The notes beneath the pieces were generated by a model. That model made no database searches, was not told the DNA's origin, and saw only the letters and a program-made list of their open reading frames with translations. From NCBI RefSeq assembly GCF_019511445.1, contig NZ_JAEUAN010000028.1:1-64000 (forward strand): a stretch of DNA of 64,000 nt. Direction: 5' to 3'. Both the position numbers and the translations under genes were made by a program. The stretch is from Aliirhizobium wenxiniae (lineage in GTDB: Bacteria > Pseudomonadota > Alphaproteobacteria > Rhizobiales > Rhizobiaceae). Below are positions 1 through 7,572 of the stretch, piece by piece. Numbering within the stretch: the stretch's first letter is position 1; every line of letters begins with the position of its first letter.

Positions 1-142
1 CCCCACCCTCCCAAAAGGGGGAGGGCTTAACCCAGCCAATCCGTCGAAACTCAATCGAGGCAGGCGTTTGCGGCTGGCTTTCTCCCCCCTTGTGGGGGAG
101 ATGGCCGGCAGGCCAGAGGGGGACTTGCTTCATCTGCGATAG
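1..142. repeat. Dispersed intergenic repeat, copy 1
   Basis: This GC-rich non-coding element is bounded by two hairpins. The first is CCCTCCC/GGGGGAGGG near 6-26 and the second is CTCCCCC/GGGGGAG near 83-100. Between them lies a near-invariant core including CAATCGAGGCAGGCGTTTGC, and after them GATGGCCGGCAGGCCAGAGG. A closely matching copy in the same orientation lies at 41254-41395. The left edge may extend beyond the window. It resembles the palindromic mosaic repeats known from rhizobial intergenic DNA, but the family name cannot be fixed from sequence alone. Confidence 0.8.
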
Positions 143-163
143 CGATGGCCTTGACCCGAGCAC

Positions 164-604
164 TTACCAGCAGACCTCAGCCACCGCCCTCACCCGCACA
201 TCACCATATCCCCCGGCCGCAATACCGCTGCAAAGTTCCGACCACTCGCATCCACGACAGGCTTTTCGCGTCACACCCTCTGCAAAAGCCTTGCGCATCC
301 GCGCCAACAGCCCGGGATGCAATTCGATCCGCACACCTGCCGATATTTCCATACCCAGCAGATCACCGACATCGTAGGCCGCCTGCGCATCGCGCCTCCG
401 CACACTGTCGCGAAAGCAATGCGCGTCGGGTTCGCAGAGCAGCGCCGCACAGATATCGTCCAGGCCGTCGACGACAAGGACATCCTCACCCTTCGAAAGC
501 CTGAGAGCGATGCGATCGTAATTGGCGACGAAACCGGGCGTGTATCCCTTGCCCACATAGGTGAGCAGGCAAAGGAGATGATGCGGCCTCAGCCGAACCG
601 TCAT
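164..604 (-). CDS. DUF1284 family cysteine-rich protein
   Basis: A 146-residue protein starting MTVRLRPHH, where the motif RLRPHHLLCLLTY is typical of DUF1284. It carries cysteine clusters CEPDAHC and CRGCEWSELC that could bind a metal or an Fe-S cluster. No signal peptide or membrane segment is visible. The ATG overlaps the stop of bioY in an ATGA, so the two are translationally coupled and share the BioR-controlled promoter upstream of bioY. A longer in-frame extension upstream exists but runs antisense-like through bioY and is rejected. The function of the family is unknown; the coupling suggests a link to biotin uptake or use, which is inference. Confidence 0.85.
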   Translation of the reverse strand: MTVRLRPHHLLCLLTYVGKGYTPGFVANYDRIALRLSKGEDVLVVDGLDDICAALLCEPDAHCFRDSVRRRDAQAAYDVGDLLGMEISAGVRIELHPGLLARMRKAFAEGVTRKACRGCEWSELCSGIAAGGYGDVRVRAVAEVCW

Positions 605-1191
605 GCGGCAGGCCGAACCTTGCCACGCGTCAGCAGACGAAGAAGAGCCGCACCAAGCGCGGATTTCAGTGCAGCCCCGACGAGGAAGGGCAGCACGCCG
701 AGCAGAAATGCCTTCTCCACACCGATCATGAAGCCCAGCACGACGCCCCCGATGACAAGGCATAGAAGATTGGCGAGCATCATCGCCACGAACGCCAGAA
801 CCGGGCGATGCCCATTCCAGCCCTTCTCCGCCAGAAAGCCCGTGACGGCTGCGATGATCGGGAAGGAGAAGAGATACCCGGATGTCGGGCCTGCAAAAGC
901 ATGAAGCCCGCCAGCTCCGTTGGTCAGAACCGGCATACCCATGGCAGCCTCTGCAAGCCATGCGACAACCGTCGCTGCCCCCAGACGCCAACCGTAAAGC
1001 GCACCGATCAGCGTCACAGCCAGTGTCTGCATGGTGATCGGCACGGGTATCATCGGCACCGAAACGTATGAAGACGCGGCCAGAATACCGGTGCCGAGCA
1101 CGATGGCTAGGCCACGCAGCACCAGCGAGGCATTCTGCAGATCAAGCGGGCTGAAGGCAGGCTTGGCAGAGCGAGTAGAAGCGTAGTTCAT
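601..1191 (-). CDS. bioY: Biotin transporter BioY (S component)
   Basis: A 196-residue membrane protein with about six hydrophobic segments and the BioY signature PMIPVPITMQTL near residues 47-58. BioY binds biotin and works alone or with the ECF energizing module BioMN; no bioM or bioN lies nearby. The ATG at 1191 is chosen over an in-frame TTG at 1203 because GGAG sits six bases before it. Two BioR boxes lie 14-40 bases upstream, so expression should fall when BioR is bound. It forms an operon with the DUF1284 gene, which overlaps its stop codon. Confidence 0.93.
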   Translation of the reverse strand: MNYASTRSAKPAFSPLDLQNASLVLRGLAIVLGTGILAASSYVSVPMIPVPITMQTLAVTLIGALYGWRLGAATVVAWLAEAAMGMPVLTNGAGGLHAFAGPTSGYLFSFPIIAAVTGFLAEKGWNGHRPVLAFVAMMLANLLCLVIGGVVLGFMIGVEKAFLLGVLPFLVGAALKSALGAALLRLLTRGKVRPAA

Positions 1192-1204
1192 ATGGATCTC
1201 CAAA

Positions 1205-1214
1205 TTATAGATAA
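1205..1214. promoter_or_regulatory. BioR operator of bioY
   Basis: The sequence TTATAGATAA matches the alphaproteobacterial BioR consensus TTATMKATAA. On the minus strand it embeds a perfect TATAAT just upstream of bioY, so bound BioR would block the -10 region. An identical box precedes bioR at 1944-1953. Confidence 0.88.
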
Positions 1215-1220
1215 TTTCAG

Positions 1221-1230
1221 TAATCTATAG
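1221..1230. promoter_or_regulatory. Secondary, degenerate BioR-like box
   Basis: TAATCTATAG matches TTATCTATAA at 8 of 10 positions and lies 16 bases from the perfect box, measured start to start. It may be a weaker second site that allows cooperative binding, or a decayed copy. Confidence 0.45.
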
Positions 1231-1310
1231 CTAATGAGTCCACAGAGCAGCAGGATTGGCAAGCCATGAAATTCACGGCCAGCAAAACGCCTTGAAATCG
1301 CAAAGAAATT

Positions 1311-1940
1311 TTAGCTTTTGCGGGGGCTTGGCCCGACCCACTGCACATGTCGCGCAAGAACCGAGGCGGCCTGATCCACATCTCCGGCCCTGAGCGCGGA
1401 GAGAATGGCGCGATGATCCCGATCCGTCGGCGCCTCCCACTCGGCCCGCCATCCGGAAAACAGCAATCGGGCACCGACAACCTGCAGGTCGTCGATGGAT
1501 TTGAGCAGGCGCGGCATGCCGCAAGGACTGAGGATCAGGCGATGAAAACTCCGGTTTGCCTCATCCCACGCCTGCACATCGACAGCCTTTTCGCCGGCAT
1601 GGTTGGCCGCCTCGGCCGCATCAAGAATGGCCCTTGTCAGATGCGGCGCGGCATGGCGCAAAGCCAACACTTCCAGCGCAGCGCGCATTTCAGCCACTTC
1701 CTTCACCTCGTCGAGACTGAAGCCCGCGACCCTCACCCCCCGGCGCGGCTCGCTGACAACCAACCCCTGCGCCTCCAGCCGCCGAAACGCCTCACGCACC
1801 GGCACATGGCTTGCCCCGAACTCCTCGGCAATATGATCCTGCCTGAGCCTCGCCCCGGCGGCGATCACGCCGGTCACGATACGCTCGGCAAGCTCTCGGC
1901 TGATACGGGAGGCAATCGTGTCTGATTTGGCTGTCGTCAT
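1311..1940 (-). CDS. bioR: GntR-family biotin regulator BioR
   Basis: A 209-residue GntR/FCD-type regulator. The N-terminal winged helix (about residues 8-75) contains GARLRQDHIAEEFGASHVPVREAFRRL, written here only as the motif around VPVREAFRRLE, and the C-terminal half is the helical FCD domain. BioR is the known repressor of biotin synthesis and transport genes in alphaproteobacteria. The assignment rests on the family, on adjacency to bioY, and on identical TTATAGATAA boxes before both genes. The box at 1944-1953 ends three bases before the ATG and there is no Shine-Dalgarno sequence, so the transcript may be leaderless or the true start may lie slightly downstream. Autoregulation is likely. 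Confidence 0.88.
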   Translation of the reverse strand: MTTAKSDTIASRISRELAERIVTGVIAAGARLRQDHIAEEFGASHVPVREAFRRLEAQGLVVSEPRRGVRVAGFSLDEVKEVAEMRAALEVLALRHAAPHLTRAILDAAEAANHAGEKAVDVQAWDEANRSFHRLILSPCGMPRLLKSIDDLQVVGARLLFSGWRAEWEAPTDRDHRAILSALRAGDVDQAASVLARHVQWVGPSPRKS

Positions 1941-1943
1941 GAA

Positions 1944-1953
1944 TTATAGATAA
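1944..1953. promoter_or_regulatory. BioR operator of bioR (autoregulation)
   Basis: TTATAGATAA is identical to the box upstream of bioY. On the minus strand it overlaps TATAAT at 1948-1943, two bases before the proposed ATG. This supports negative autoregulation and raises the possibility of a leaderless message. Confidence 0.85.
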
Positions 1954-2051
1954 TTGATGGCGAAGCAGCCGTCGAGCGCCCAAGTCGAAGATGAAAGATC
2001 GATTACGGCCAATCCAGCCTCTGCTACTCTGCGCAACCGAACTCCGCGTCC

Positions 2052-2077
2052 GATCCGGCCGCCTCCACGGCCGGATC
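2052..2077 (-). terminator. Hairpin downstream of the oligogalacturonate lyase gene
   Basis: A perfect 9-bp stem, GATCCGGCC/GGCCGGATC, with an 8-base loop lies just after the lyase stop codon and before bioR. There is no U-run, so it may protect the 3' end or assist termination rather than act as a classical intrinsic terminator. Confidence 0.45.
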
Positions 2078-2096
2078 TCAGTTCATCTGCCGCCAA

Positions 2097-3434
2097 TCAA
2101 GCGGACGTCATATCCACGGCATAAGTGTGGATCGGTCCATGCATGTTCGACCGGAACACCAGCCAGCGATTGTCCGGCGAGAACTGGATGTTCGGCTCCA
2201 CGCGGTAATCATGCTTGCGCAGATCGGCTATACGCTTGGGATGCAGCACGGCGGGGCGGACCAGATCCTTGGCATCGGGCGCTGACACACCCAGATCCTC
2301 GATGATCTCCTCCTCATAGAGATAGAGCCATTTACCGTCCTTTGCGCGGGCGACCATCGTCTCGTCGCCGCCGTCACCGGCGAGCAGCTTGCCGTCACGC
2401 GAGACCTGGAAATGCACCGACCATGCATCGCGCTCCATATGCCGCCAGATTCGGCTTCCGGTCGCCATGTCGTAGCTGGCAAGCCAAAAGTCCTCCCCGC
2501 GCGGCGTCTGCAGATCGTACCAGATCGTACCCCCGTCATAGGAGAAGAACTCGTGTCCGGCGATTTCCATGTTCATCGAGCGCTTGTGGACACGCTGCGG
2601 CTCACCGCCATCCGTTCTCGCAGACCAAATGCGGTCGACGCCATGCCACGGGCCTTCATGGCAGTACATGATCTGCTTTGGATCCGCCGGCGAGAATTGC
2701 ACATGGTTGAGCCAGTCCGTCGAGCCTGTGACAACCTTGCGATCTCTCCCTTCCATGTTGAGCGTGAAAATCTCCATCGGGATGCGCTGGTTCAGCCGTT
2801 CGGCAAGACGCACTTCCTTGGCCGCCTGGAAAGAGAGCGGCTTTCCATCAGGACCGACAGCATTGTAACCGCCATCCGTGTTGGCGACCTTGGGGCCAGG
2901 CTGCAGCTCGTATTCTCGCTCCACCCATGTGCCGAGCAGCAGCGTGTCGTCGGAATTCACCGAATAGATCTGGCCGTTCACGCCGGTGGCGATCTCGGCA
3001 ATCTTGCCATCGGGAATGGTCACGGAAATATAGTCGCGACCACTCTTATCTCCCTTGGGCTTCAGGCGCTCGGCATAGAGGATCGGCTTCGTTCGCGAAA
3101 CCATCAACACCTTGAACTGACCGGCGACAAGGGGCTGGACCGCCATACTGGTGAAGTCCACGAGCGAGAGGCCTTCCGGCCGCTCGAAAACCATCCATCG
3201 CCCGTCGGCGGTGAACGCATTGTCATGGAAATAGAGCGAGCGGGAATTGTCCTCACGTGACAGGCGCACGATGCGATAACCGGTTTCGGGATCTTTCCAT
3301 TCGGTCGGAATACCCGACGCTTCTGCATGCGCCTGCCGCAGCACGGCGGGTGCTGCCATTGCGCCAATCGCGGTTACAGCCCCTAGCCCGATCAATTGCC
3401 GTTTGTTCAATTCGATAAAATGACGTCTGGTCAC
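2097..3434 (-). CDS. Exported oligogalacturonate lyase family protein (PL22-like)
   Basis: A 445-residue protein of the oligogalacturonate lyase family, seven-bladed propeller enzymes that split unsaturated digalacturonate by beta-elimination during pectin breakdown. Family-like stretches are TGYRIVRLS near the N-terminus, YCHEGPWHGVDRIW, GHEFFSYDGG, and PNIQFSPDNRWLVFRSNMHG at the C-terminus. Unlike the classical cytoplasmic enzyme it begins with TRRHFIELNKRQLIGLGAV and a hydrophobic stretch ending in AHA, which looks like a Tat signal peptide, so it is probably periplasmic. The GTG start at 3434 is chosen because GGAGG lies six bases before it; the open frame continues upstream without a plausible start. 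No other pectin gene is adjacent. Confidence 0.82.
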   Translation of the reverse strand: MTRRHFIELNKRQLIGLGAVTAIGAMAAPAVLRQAHAEASGIPTEWKDPETGYRIVRLSREDNSRSLYFHDNAFTADGRWMVFERPEGLSLVDFTSMAVQPLVAGQFKVLMVSRTKPILYAERLKPKGDKSGRDYISVTIPDGKIAEIATGVNGQIYSVNSDDTLLLGTWVEREYELQPGPKVANTDGGYNAVGPDGKPLSFQAAKEVRLAERLNQRIPMEIFTLNMEGRDRKVVTGSTDWLNHVQFSPADPKQIMYCHEGPWHGVDRIWSARTDGGEPQRVHKRSMNMEIAGHEFFSYDGGTIWYDLQTPRGEDFWLASYDMATGSRIWRHMERDAWSVHFQVSRDGKLLAGDGGDETMVARAKDGKWLYLYEEEIIEDLGVSAPDAKDLVRPAVLHPKRIADLRKHDYRVEPNIQFSPDNRWLVFRSNMHGPIHTYAVDMTSA

Positions 3435-4212
3435 ACTAATCCTCCAATCAATGTTTTGCTGCCTCCGCAGCAAACTGGAAAGTAGGGCACCAGTTTTTGA
3501 ATGTCCTTGGAATCCGTCAAGCAGGTATGTTTGCGGACGGAAAGCCCCTTTCGACACGGCACCGTTCCATTGCCACGGCACTAAGAAAACGGGCACGCTC
3601 GCGCGAAAAAATGCGCAGTTGCGCCCATCATCCCCACCCCATTCTTTCATGCATACAATTCCCCCGCTTCCGTCGCCGGAGTGTTTCGCGAGACGTTCGC
3701 GGGCAGGCGGGAGCCGGCGCTTTCGTTTGAACCGTAACGTGCGGCAAGAGCGGAAGGGGTGAAACGCATGGAGGGTGCGGCGTAAAAACCGGCTCTCCTA
3801 TCAAGCCTCCCCCCGGCAGCCATGCCGGGTTCGGTTGAGCCGTCCAAGCCCAAGAGCGATCCTGCGTGCAGCGAGGCGAGAAGATCACCCGCAGAGACCG
3901 GAAGTCCCGAGAAAACGCCGAAGGCCACGCGAATGCGGAGCCGCCTTATCCACCCAATCGCGGTTCCGCATTCGTGTGGGCTCTCCGTTCTTTGAGAAGC
4001 TGAAGGCACCAAGGAGTAAGACCGTCTTTTTTCCGCCCTGCCCTTCTCTTGCCGGATTCATTCCTGCCTAATTGCACACCGTAACGATTCGCTCCGGCAT
4101 GCGCCGGATCTGCCCCCGCTTCGACACACGACCCGCGGCTCCATCACGGCTCCGCGACCACCACGTGCTGCCTGATCCGAGAGCATGGCGGCAAACAAAG
4201 AGGTCGGGGCCG
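3435..4212. other. Long gene-free interval with a strong hairpin before the antiporter gene
   Basis: About 780 bases lie between the divergent lyase and antiporter genes. Open frames here show no recognisable protein features. A 19-bp stem (3926-3944 pairing with 3960-3978, core GAATGCGGA/TCCGCATTC, only G-U imperfections) with a 15-base loop is the most obvious structure, and a smaller CCCGGCA/TGCCGGG hairpin lies near 3813-3830. A T-run follows at 4026-4032. It could be a structured leader of the antiporter or a small RNA. It matches no riboswitch class I can name with confidence. Confidence 0.4.
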
Positions 4213-6036
4213 TTGGAGGCTTTTTATATCGTCTTGTTGATCGGCACCCTTCTGGTGCTCGTATCGGCCTTCTCAAGCCTTCTCGCCTTCCGCTTCGGCG
4301 CACCGCTTCTTCTCGTCTTTCTATCGATCGGCCTTCTCGCTGGTGTTGACGGCCTCGGAATACAATTCTCCAACTATCCCTTCACCTTCATGCTGGGGTC
4401 TCTGGCGCTCGCCGTCATCCTGTTCGATTCCGGCTTCATCACCCCGATCCATTCCTTCAAGATCGCGGCCGTTCCGGCAATCACGCTGGCAACGGTCGGC
4501 GTCCTGCTGACCGCCAGCATTTTCGCCTTTGCCGCAGCGTTTTTTCTGAACCTCGGCTGGCTGGAAGGACTGCTGCTCGGCTCTATCGTCGCGTCCACCG
4601 ATGCGGCCGCCGTCTTCTTCCTGCTTCGAATCGGCGGCATCAACATCCGCGACAAGGTGCGCTCGACGCTCGAAGTCGAATCCGGCACCAACGATCCGAT
4701 GGCGATCTTCCTGACCATCGCGATTGCAGAGCTGATCGGCACCGGTCAGCGCCTTTCCGGCATCGACCTGCATTTCTTCCTCACCTTCTTCGAGGAAATG
4801 GGGCTTGGCCTCGTCTTCGGCCTGCTCGGCGGCATGATGATCGTCGCGATCCTCAACCGCTTTACCTCCGACCGTGGCCTCGCGCCGATCTTTGTCCTGA
4901 CACTCGCTCTGCTCGTTTTCGCCTTCACCGGCGCCATGGGCGGCAGCGGCTTTCTCGCGGTCTATGTCGCAGGCATGTATGCCGGAAATCGCAAAATGTA
5001 CGCCAAGCAGCAGATCATGCGCTTCAACGAGGGGCTGACCTGGCTTGCCCAGATCATCATGTTCCTCGTCCTCGGCCTGCTCGCCACCCCATCGCAGTTT
5101 CCGGCGATCCTCCTGCCGGCGATCGGCCTTGCACTGTTCCTCATCTTCGTCGCCCGGCCCATCGCGGTCTGGCTGAGCCTGTTGCCCTTCGATTTCACCC
5201 AGCAGGAAATCGGTTTCGTCGCCTGGGTCGGCCTGCGCGGTGCGGTCTCGATCCTGCTCGCGATCATGCCGCTCTTGAGCGGCGTTGAGAACGGCGAACT
5301 CTTCTTCAATACCGCCTTCATCATCGTCCTCGTATCGCTTTGCCTGCAGGGCTGGACGATCAAGCCGGTGGCGACAAAACTGGGCCTCATCATTCCGCCT
5401 CGCATGGGCGCAGTCGATAAGATCGAATTGGATCTGCCGGGCGCCGCCCAGCACGAACTGATCTCCTACAAGGTCATCAAGGACAGCCCGATCATGCGCG
5501 GCGAGCGCATCCCCCGCTGGGCCATGCCTTCGCTCGTCATCCGCGATGCAAAGAGCATGCGTTATCAATATGCCGGACGATTGAGGGAAGGCGATCAGGT
5601 CTATCTCTTCGTCGCCCCGACCTACACAAAACTGCTCGACCGCCTGTTTGCAGCGCGCGCGCCGGTGGATGATAATGACGAGGAATTCTTCGGCGCTTTC
5701 GCCATCTCCCCCGCCCGCCCGGCAAAGGAACTCGACGCCGCCTACGGTCCCGGCCTTCTCTCCACGGCCGAACAGAGCATGACGGTTGGCGAACTCATCA
5801 TCGCCCGCCTTGGTGGCAAGGCGGAATATGCCGACCGCATGCGCTTCGGCTCGATCGTTCTGATCGTCCGTGAAGTCGATGAGTTGAACCATATCCGCTC
5901 CATCGGCGTGTCGCTGGAACCGGTCGAGCCGACTACTAACCTGCCGATCTTCATCAACATGCGCGAGATCGCCCACCGCGTGCGCGACCTCATCCGCAAA
6001 TACCGCGGAAAGCCGGTGCCCACCCAAAGGCAATAG
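4213..6036 (+). CDS. Potassium/proton antiporter, CPA1 (NhaP2/CvrA-like)
   Basis: A roughly 607-residue antiporter. The first 390 or so residues hold about twelve membrane segments with the family motifs ASTDAAAVFFLL and ESGTNDPMA, where Asp residues carry the ion, and GLRGAVSILLA. The C-terminal 200 residues are soluble and resemble the TrkA-C-like regulatory region of K+/H+ antiporters. It exports K+ or Na+ in exchange for protons at the inner membrane. A TTG start at 4213 (giving MEAFYIVLLIG) is preferred over the ATG at 4072 because an AAGAGGT Shine-Dalgarno lies just before it and the extra 47 residues are Arg/Pro-rich and unlike the family. Confidence 0.85.
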   Translation: MEAFYIVLLIGTLLVLVSAFSSLLAFRFGAPLLLVFLSIGLLAGVDGLGIQFSNYPFTFMLGSLALAVILFDSGFITPIHSFKIAAVPAITLATVGVLLTASIFAFAAAFFLNLGWLEGLLLGSIVASTDAAAVFFLLRIGGINIRDKVRSTLEVESGTNDPMAIFLTIAIAELIGTGQRLSGIDLHFFLTFFEEMGLGLVFGLLGGMMIVAILNRFTSDRGLAPIFVLTLALLVFAFTGAMGGSGFLAVYVAGMYAGNRKMYAKQQIMRFNEGLTWLAQIIMFLVLGLLATPSQFPAILLPAIGLALFLIFVARPIAVWLSLLPFDFTQQEIGFVAWVGLRGAVSILLAIMPLLSGVENGELFFNTAFIIVLVSLCLQGWTIKPVATKLGLIIPPRMGAVDKIELDLPGAAQHELISYKVIKDSPIMRGERIPRWAMPSLVIRDAKSMRYQYAGRLREGDQVYLFVAPTYTKLLDRLFAARAPVDDNDEEFFGAFAISPARPAKELDAAYGPGLLSTAEQSMTVGELIIARLGGKAEYADRMRFGSIVLIVREVDELNHIRSIGVSLEPVEPTTNLPIFINMREIAHRVRDLIRKYRGKPVPTQRQ

Positions 6037-6172
6037 GCTATATTTGAGGGACCGCTGCGGCTCTTGGCGCCCTTGCGTCGGGCTGCAACCATAGTATGGT
6101 CCGCCCAGTTTCAGCGGCCGGGCGCTCAAGGGCGCTCGGTCCTATTTCAGCACTCAAGGAGTGGATTAGCCC

Positions 6173-7375
6173 ATGCCGGCATTCAAGACTATTGACGACA
6201 TCAGCAACCCTGCAGGCAAGCGCGTTCTCGTACGCGTCGATCTCAATGTACCGGTTGCCGACGGTAAGGTAACGGACAAGACCCGCATCGAGCGTGTTGC
6301 CCCGACCATTCTTGAACTGTCGAAAAAGGGCGCCAAGGTCATCCTGCTTGCCCATTTCGGCCGCCCCAAGGGTGAGCCTGTCGCCGACATGTCTCTCTCG
6401 CTGATCGTACCGGCCATCAACGAAGTGCTCGGCACCAAAATCCTCTTCGCCGCCGATTGCATCGGCCCCGACGCCGAAAAGGCCGTCGCCTCGATGAAGG
6501 ACGGCGACATCCTGCTTCTGGAAAACACCCGCTTCCACAAGAGCGAGGAAAAGAACGAAGCAGGCTTCACTGAAGCGCTTGCCGTAAACGGCGATATCTA
6601 CGTCAACGACGCCTTCTCCGCCGCTCACCGCGCCCACGCATCGACCGAAGGCCTTGCCCATCACCTTCCGGCTTACGCCGGCCGCACCATGCAGGCAGAG
6701 CTTGAAGCGCTGGAAAAGGGTCTTGGCGCACCGGTTCGCCCGACGGTCGCCATCGTTGGCGGCGCAAAGGTCTCGACCAAGATCGACTTGCTGCAGAACC
6801 TCGTAAAGAAGGTTGATGCGCTGGTCATCGGCGGCGGCATGGCCAACACCTTCATCGCTGCCAAGGGCATCAATGTCGGCAAGTCGCTCTGCGAACACGA
6901 CCTTGGCGACCTCGCCCGGACGATCATGACCGAAGCTGAAAGCGCCGGTTGCTCCATCGTTCTTCCGATCGACGCCGTCGTTGCTCGTGAGTTCAAGGCC
7001 AATGCCGCAAACGAGACCGTTGCCATCGACGCCATCCCGGCCGATGCCATGGCCCTCGACGTCGGCCCGAAGTCGGTCGAAGCCATCAACGAATGGATCG
7101 GCAAGGCTTCCACGCTGGTTTGGAACGGCCCGCTCGGCGCCTTCGAAATCACACCCTTCGACGCAGCGACCGTTGCAGCCGCAAAGTTTGCCGCAGCACA
7201 GACCAAAGCCGGTAAGTTGACCTCGGTCGCCGGTGGCGGTGATACGGTCGCAGCCTTGAACCATGCAGGCGTCGCTGACGACTTCACCTACATCTCGACA
7301 GCAGGCGGCGCTTTCCTTGAATGGATGGAAGGCAAGGAACTGCCAGGCGTGGCAGTTCTGTCCAAGACGGCCTGA
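6173..7375 (+). CDS. pgk: Phosphoglycerate kinase
   Basis: A 400-residue protein of normal family length, converting 1,3-bisphosphoglycerate and ADP to 3-phosphoglycerate and ATP in the cytoplasm. Visible motifs are the N-terminal substrate-binding RVDLNVP, the basic-patch region LLAHFGRPKG, LLENTRFHKSEEKNE, and the C-terminal nucleotide-binding VAGGGDTVAAL with ISTAGGAFLEW. AAGGAG precedes the ATG. It lies upstream of fba with a 197-base gap that holds a hairpin and a separate operator-like palindrome, so fba probably has its own promoter. No gapdh gene is present directly upstream. Confidence 0.97.
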   Translation: MPAFKTIDDISNPAGKRVLVRVDLNVPVADGKVTDKTRIERVAPTILELSKKGAKVILLAHFGRPKGEPVADMSLSLIVPAINEVLGTKILFAADCIGPDAEKAVASMKDGDILLLENTRFHKSEEKNEAGFTEALAVNGDIYVNDAFSAAHRAHASTEGLAHHLPAYAGRTMQAELEALEKGLGAPVRPTVAIVGGAKVSTKIDLLQNLVKKVDALVIGGGMANTFIAAKGINVGKSLCEHDLGDLARTIMTEAESAGCSIVLPIDAVVAREFKANAANETVAIDAIPADAMALDVGPKSVEAINEWIGKASTLVWNGPLGAFEITPFDAATVAAAKFAAAQTKAGKLTSVAGGGDTVAALNHAGVADDFTYISTAGGAFLEWMEGKELPGVAVLSKTA

Positions 7376-7409
7376 TCGCTGTTTATCCACAGCTCGACTA
7401 CAACCAGAG

Positions 7410-7431
7410 TGCGCGGACATAGCTCCGCGCA
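7410..7431 (+). terminator. Hairpin after pgk
   Basis: TGCGCGGA/TCCGCGCA forms an 8-bp stem with a 6-base loop 34 bases after the pgk stop. It is followed by moderately T-rich DNA but not by a clean T-run, so it is a weak terminator candidate. Confidence 0.5.
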
Positions 7432-7470
7432 TTCGCGTTTCAAGACCCCTTTAAATTTTTTAGATGTTTT

Positions 7471-7497
7471 AAACGATTGAATTGAATTCAATCGTTT
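7471..7497. promoter_or_regulatory. 27-bp perfect palindrome upstream of fba
   Basis: Arms AAACGATTGAATT and AATTCAATCGTTT flank a single central G, in AT-rich DNA about 75 bases before the fba ATG. The symmetric CGATT/AATCG half-sites look like a LacI/GalR-family operator. In Sinorhizobium a regulator of that family, PckR, controls glycolytic and gluconeogenic genes including a fructose-bisphosphate aldolase, so a PckR-type site is a reasonable inference. No regulator gene of that kind is in this window. Confidence 0.6.
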
Positions 7498-7572
7498 CAA
7501 ATATTTAGCCGTGGATTTACTTCCGCCCTACATCTGTTATCGCCTCAGATATCAAGTGTTGGAGATCGACAA

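Noticed and set aside
3451..4071. Several short open frames between the lyase and the antiporter
   Set aside because: They are Arg/Pro/Ser-rich, have no ribosome sites or family text, and overlap each other on both strands.
4321..6129. A 602-codon open frame on the minus strand across the antiporter
   Set aside because: It lies opposite the real gene in a high-GC region; the protein text is Asp/Glu/Gly-rich without motifs, and the plus strand has a clear antiporter.
6038..7432. Long minus-strand frame across pgk
   Set aside because: It is the mirror of pgk, low-complexity and without a family match; pgk is unambiguous.
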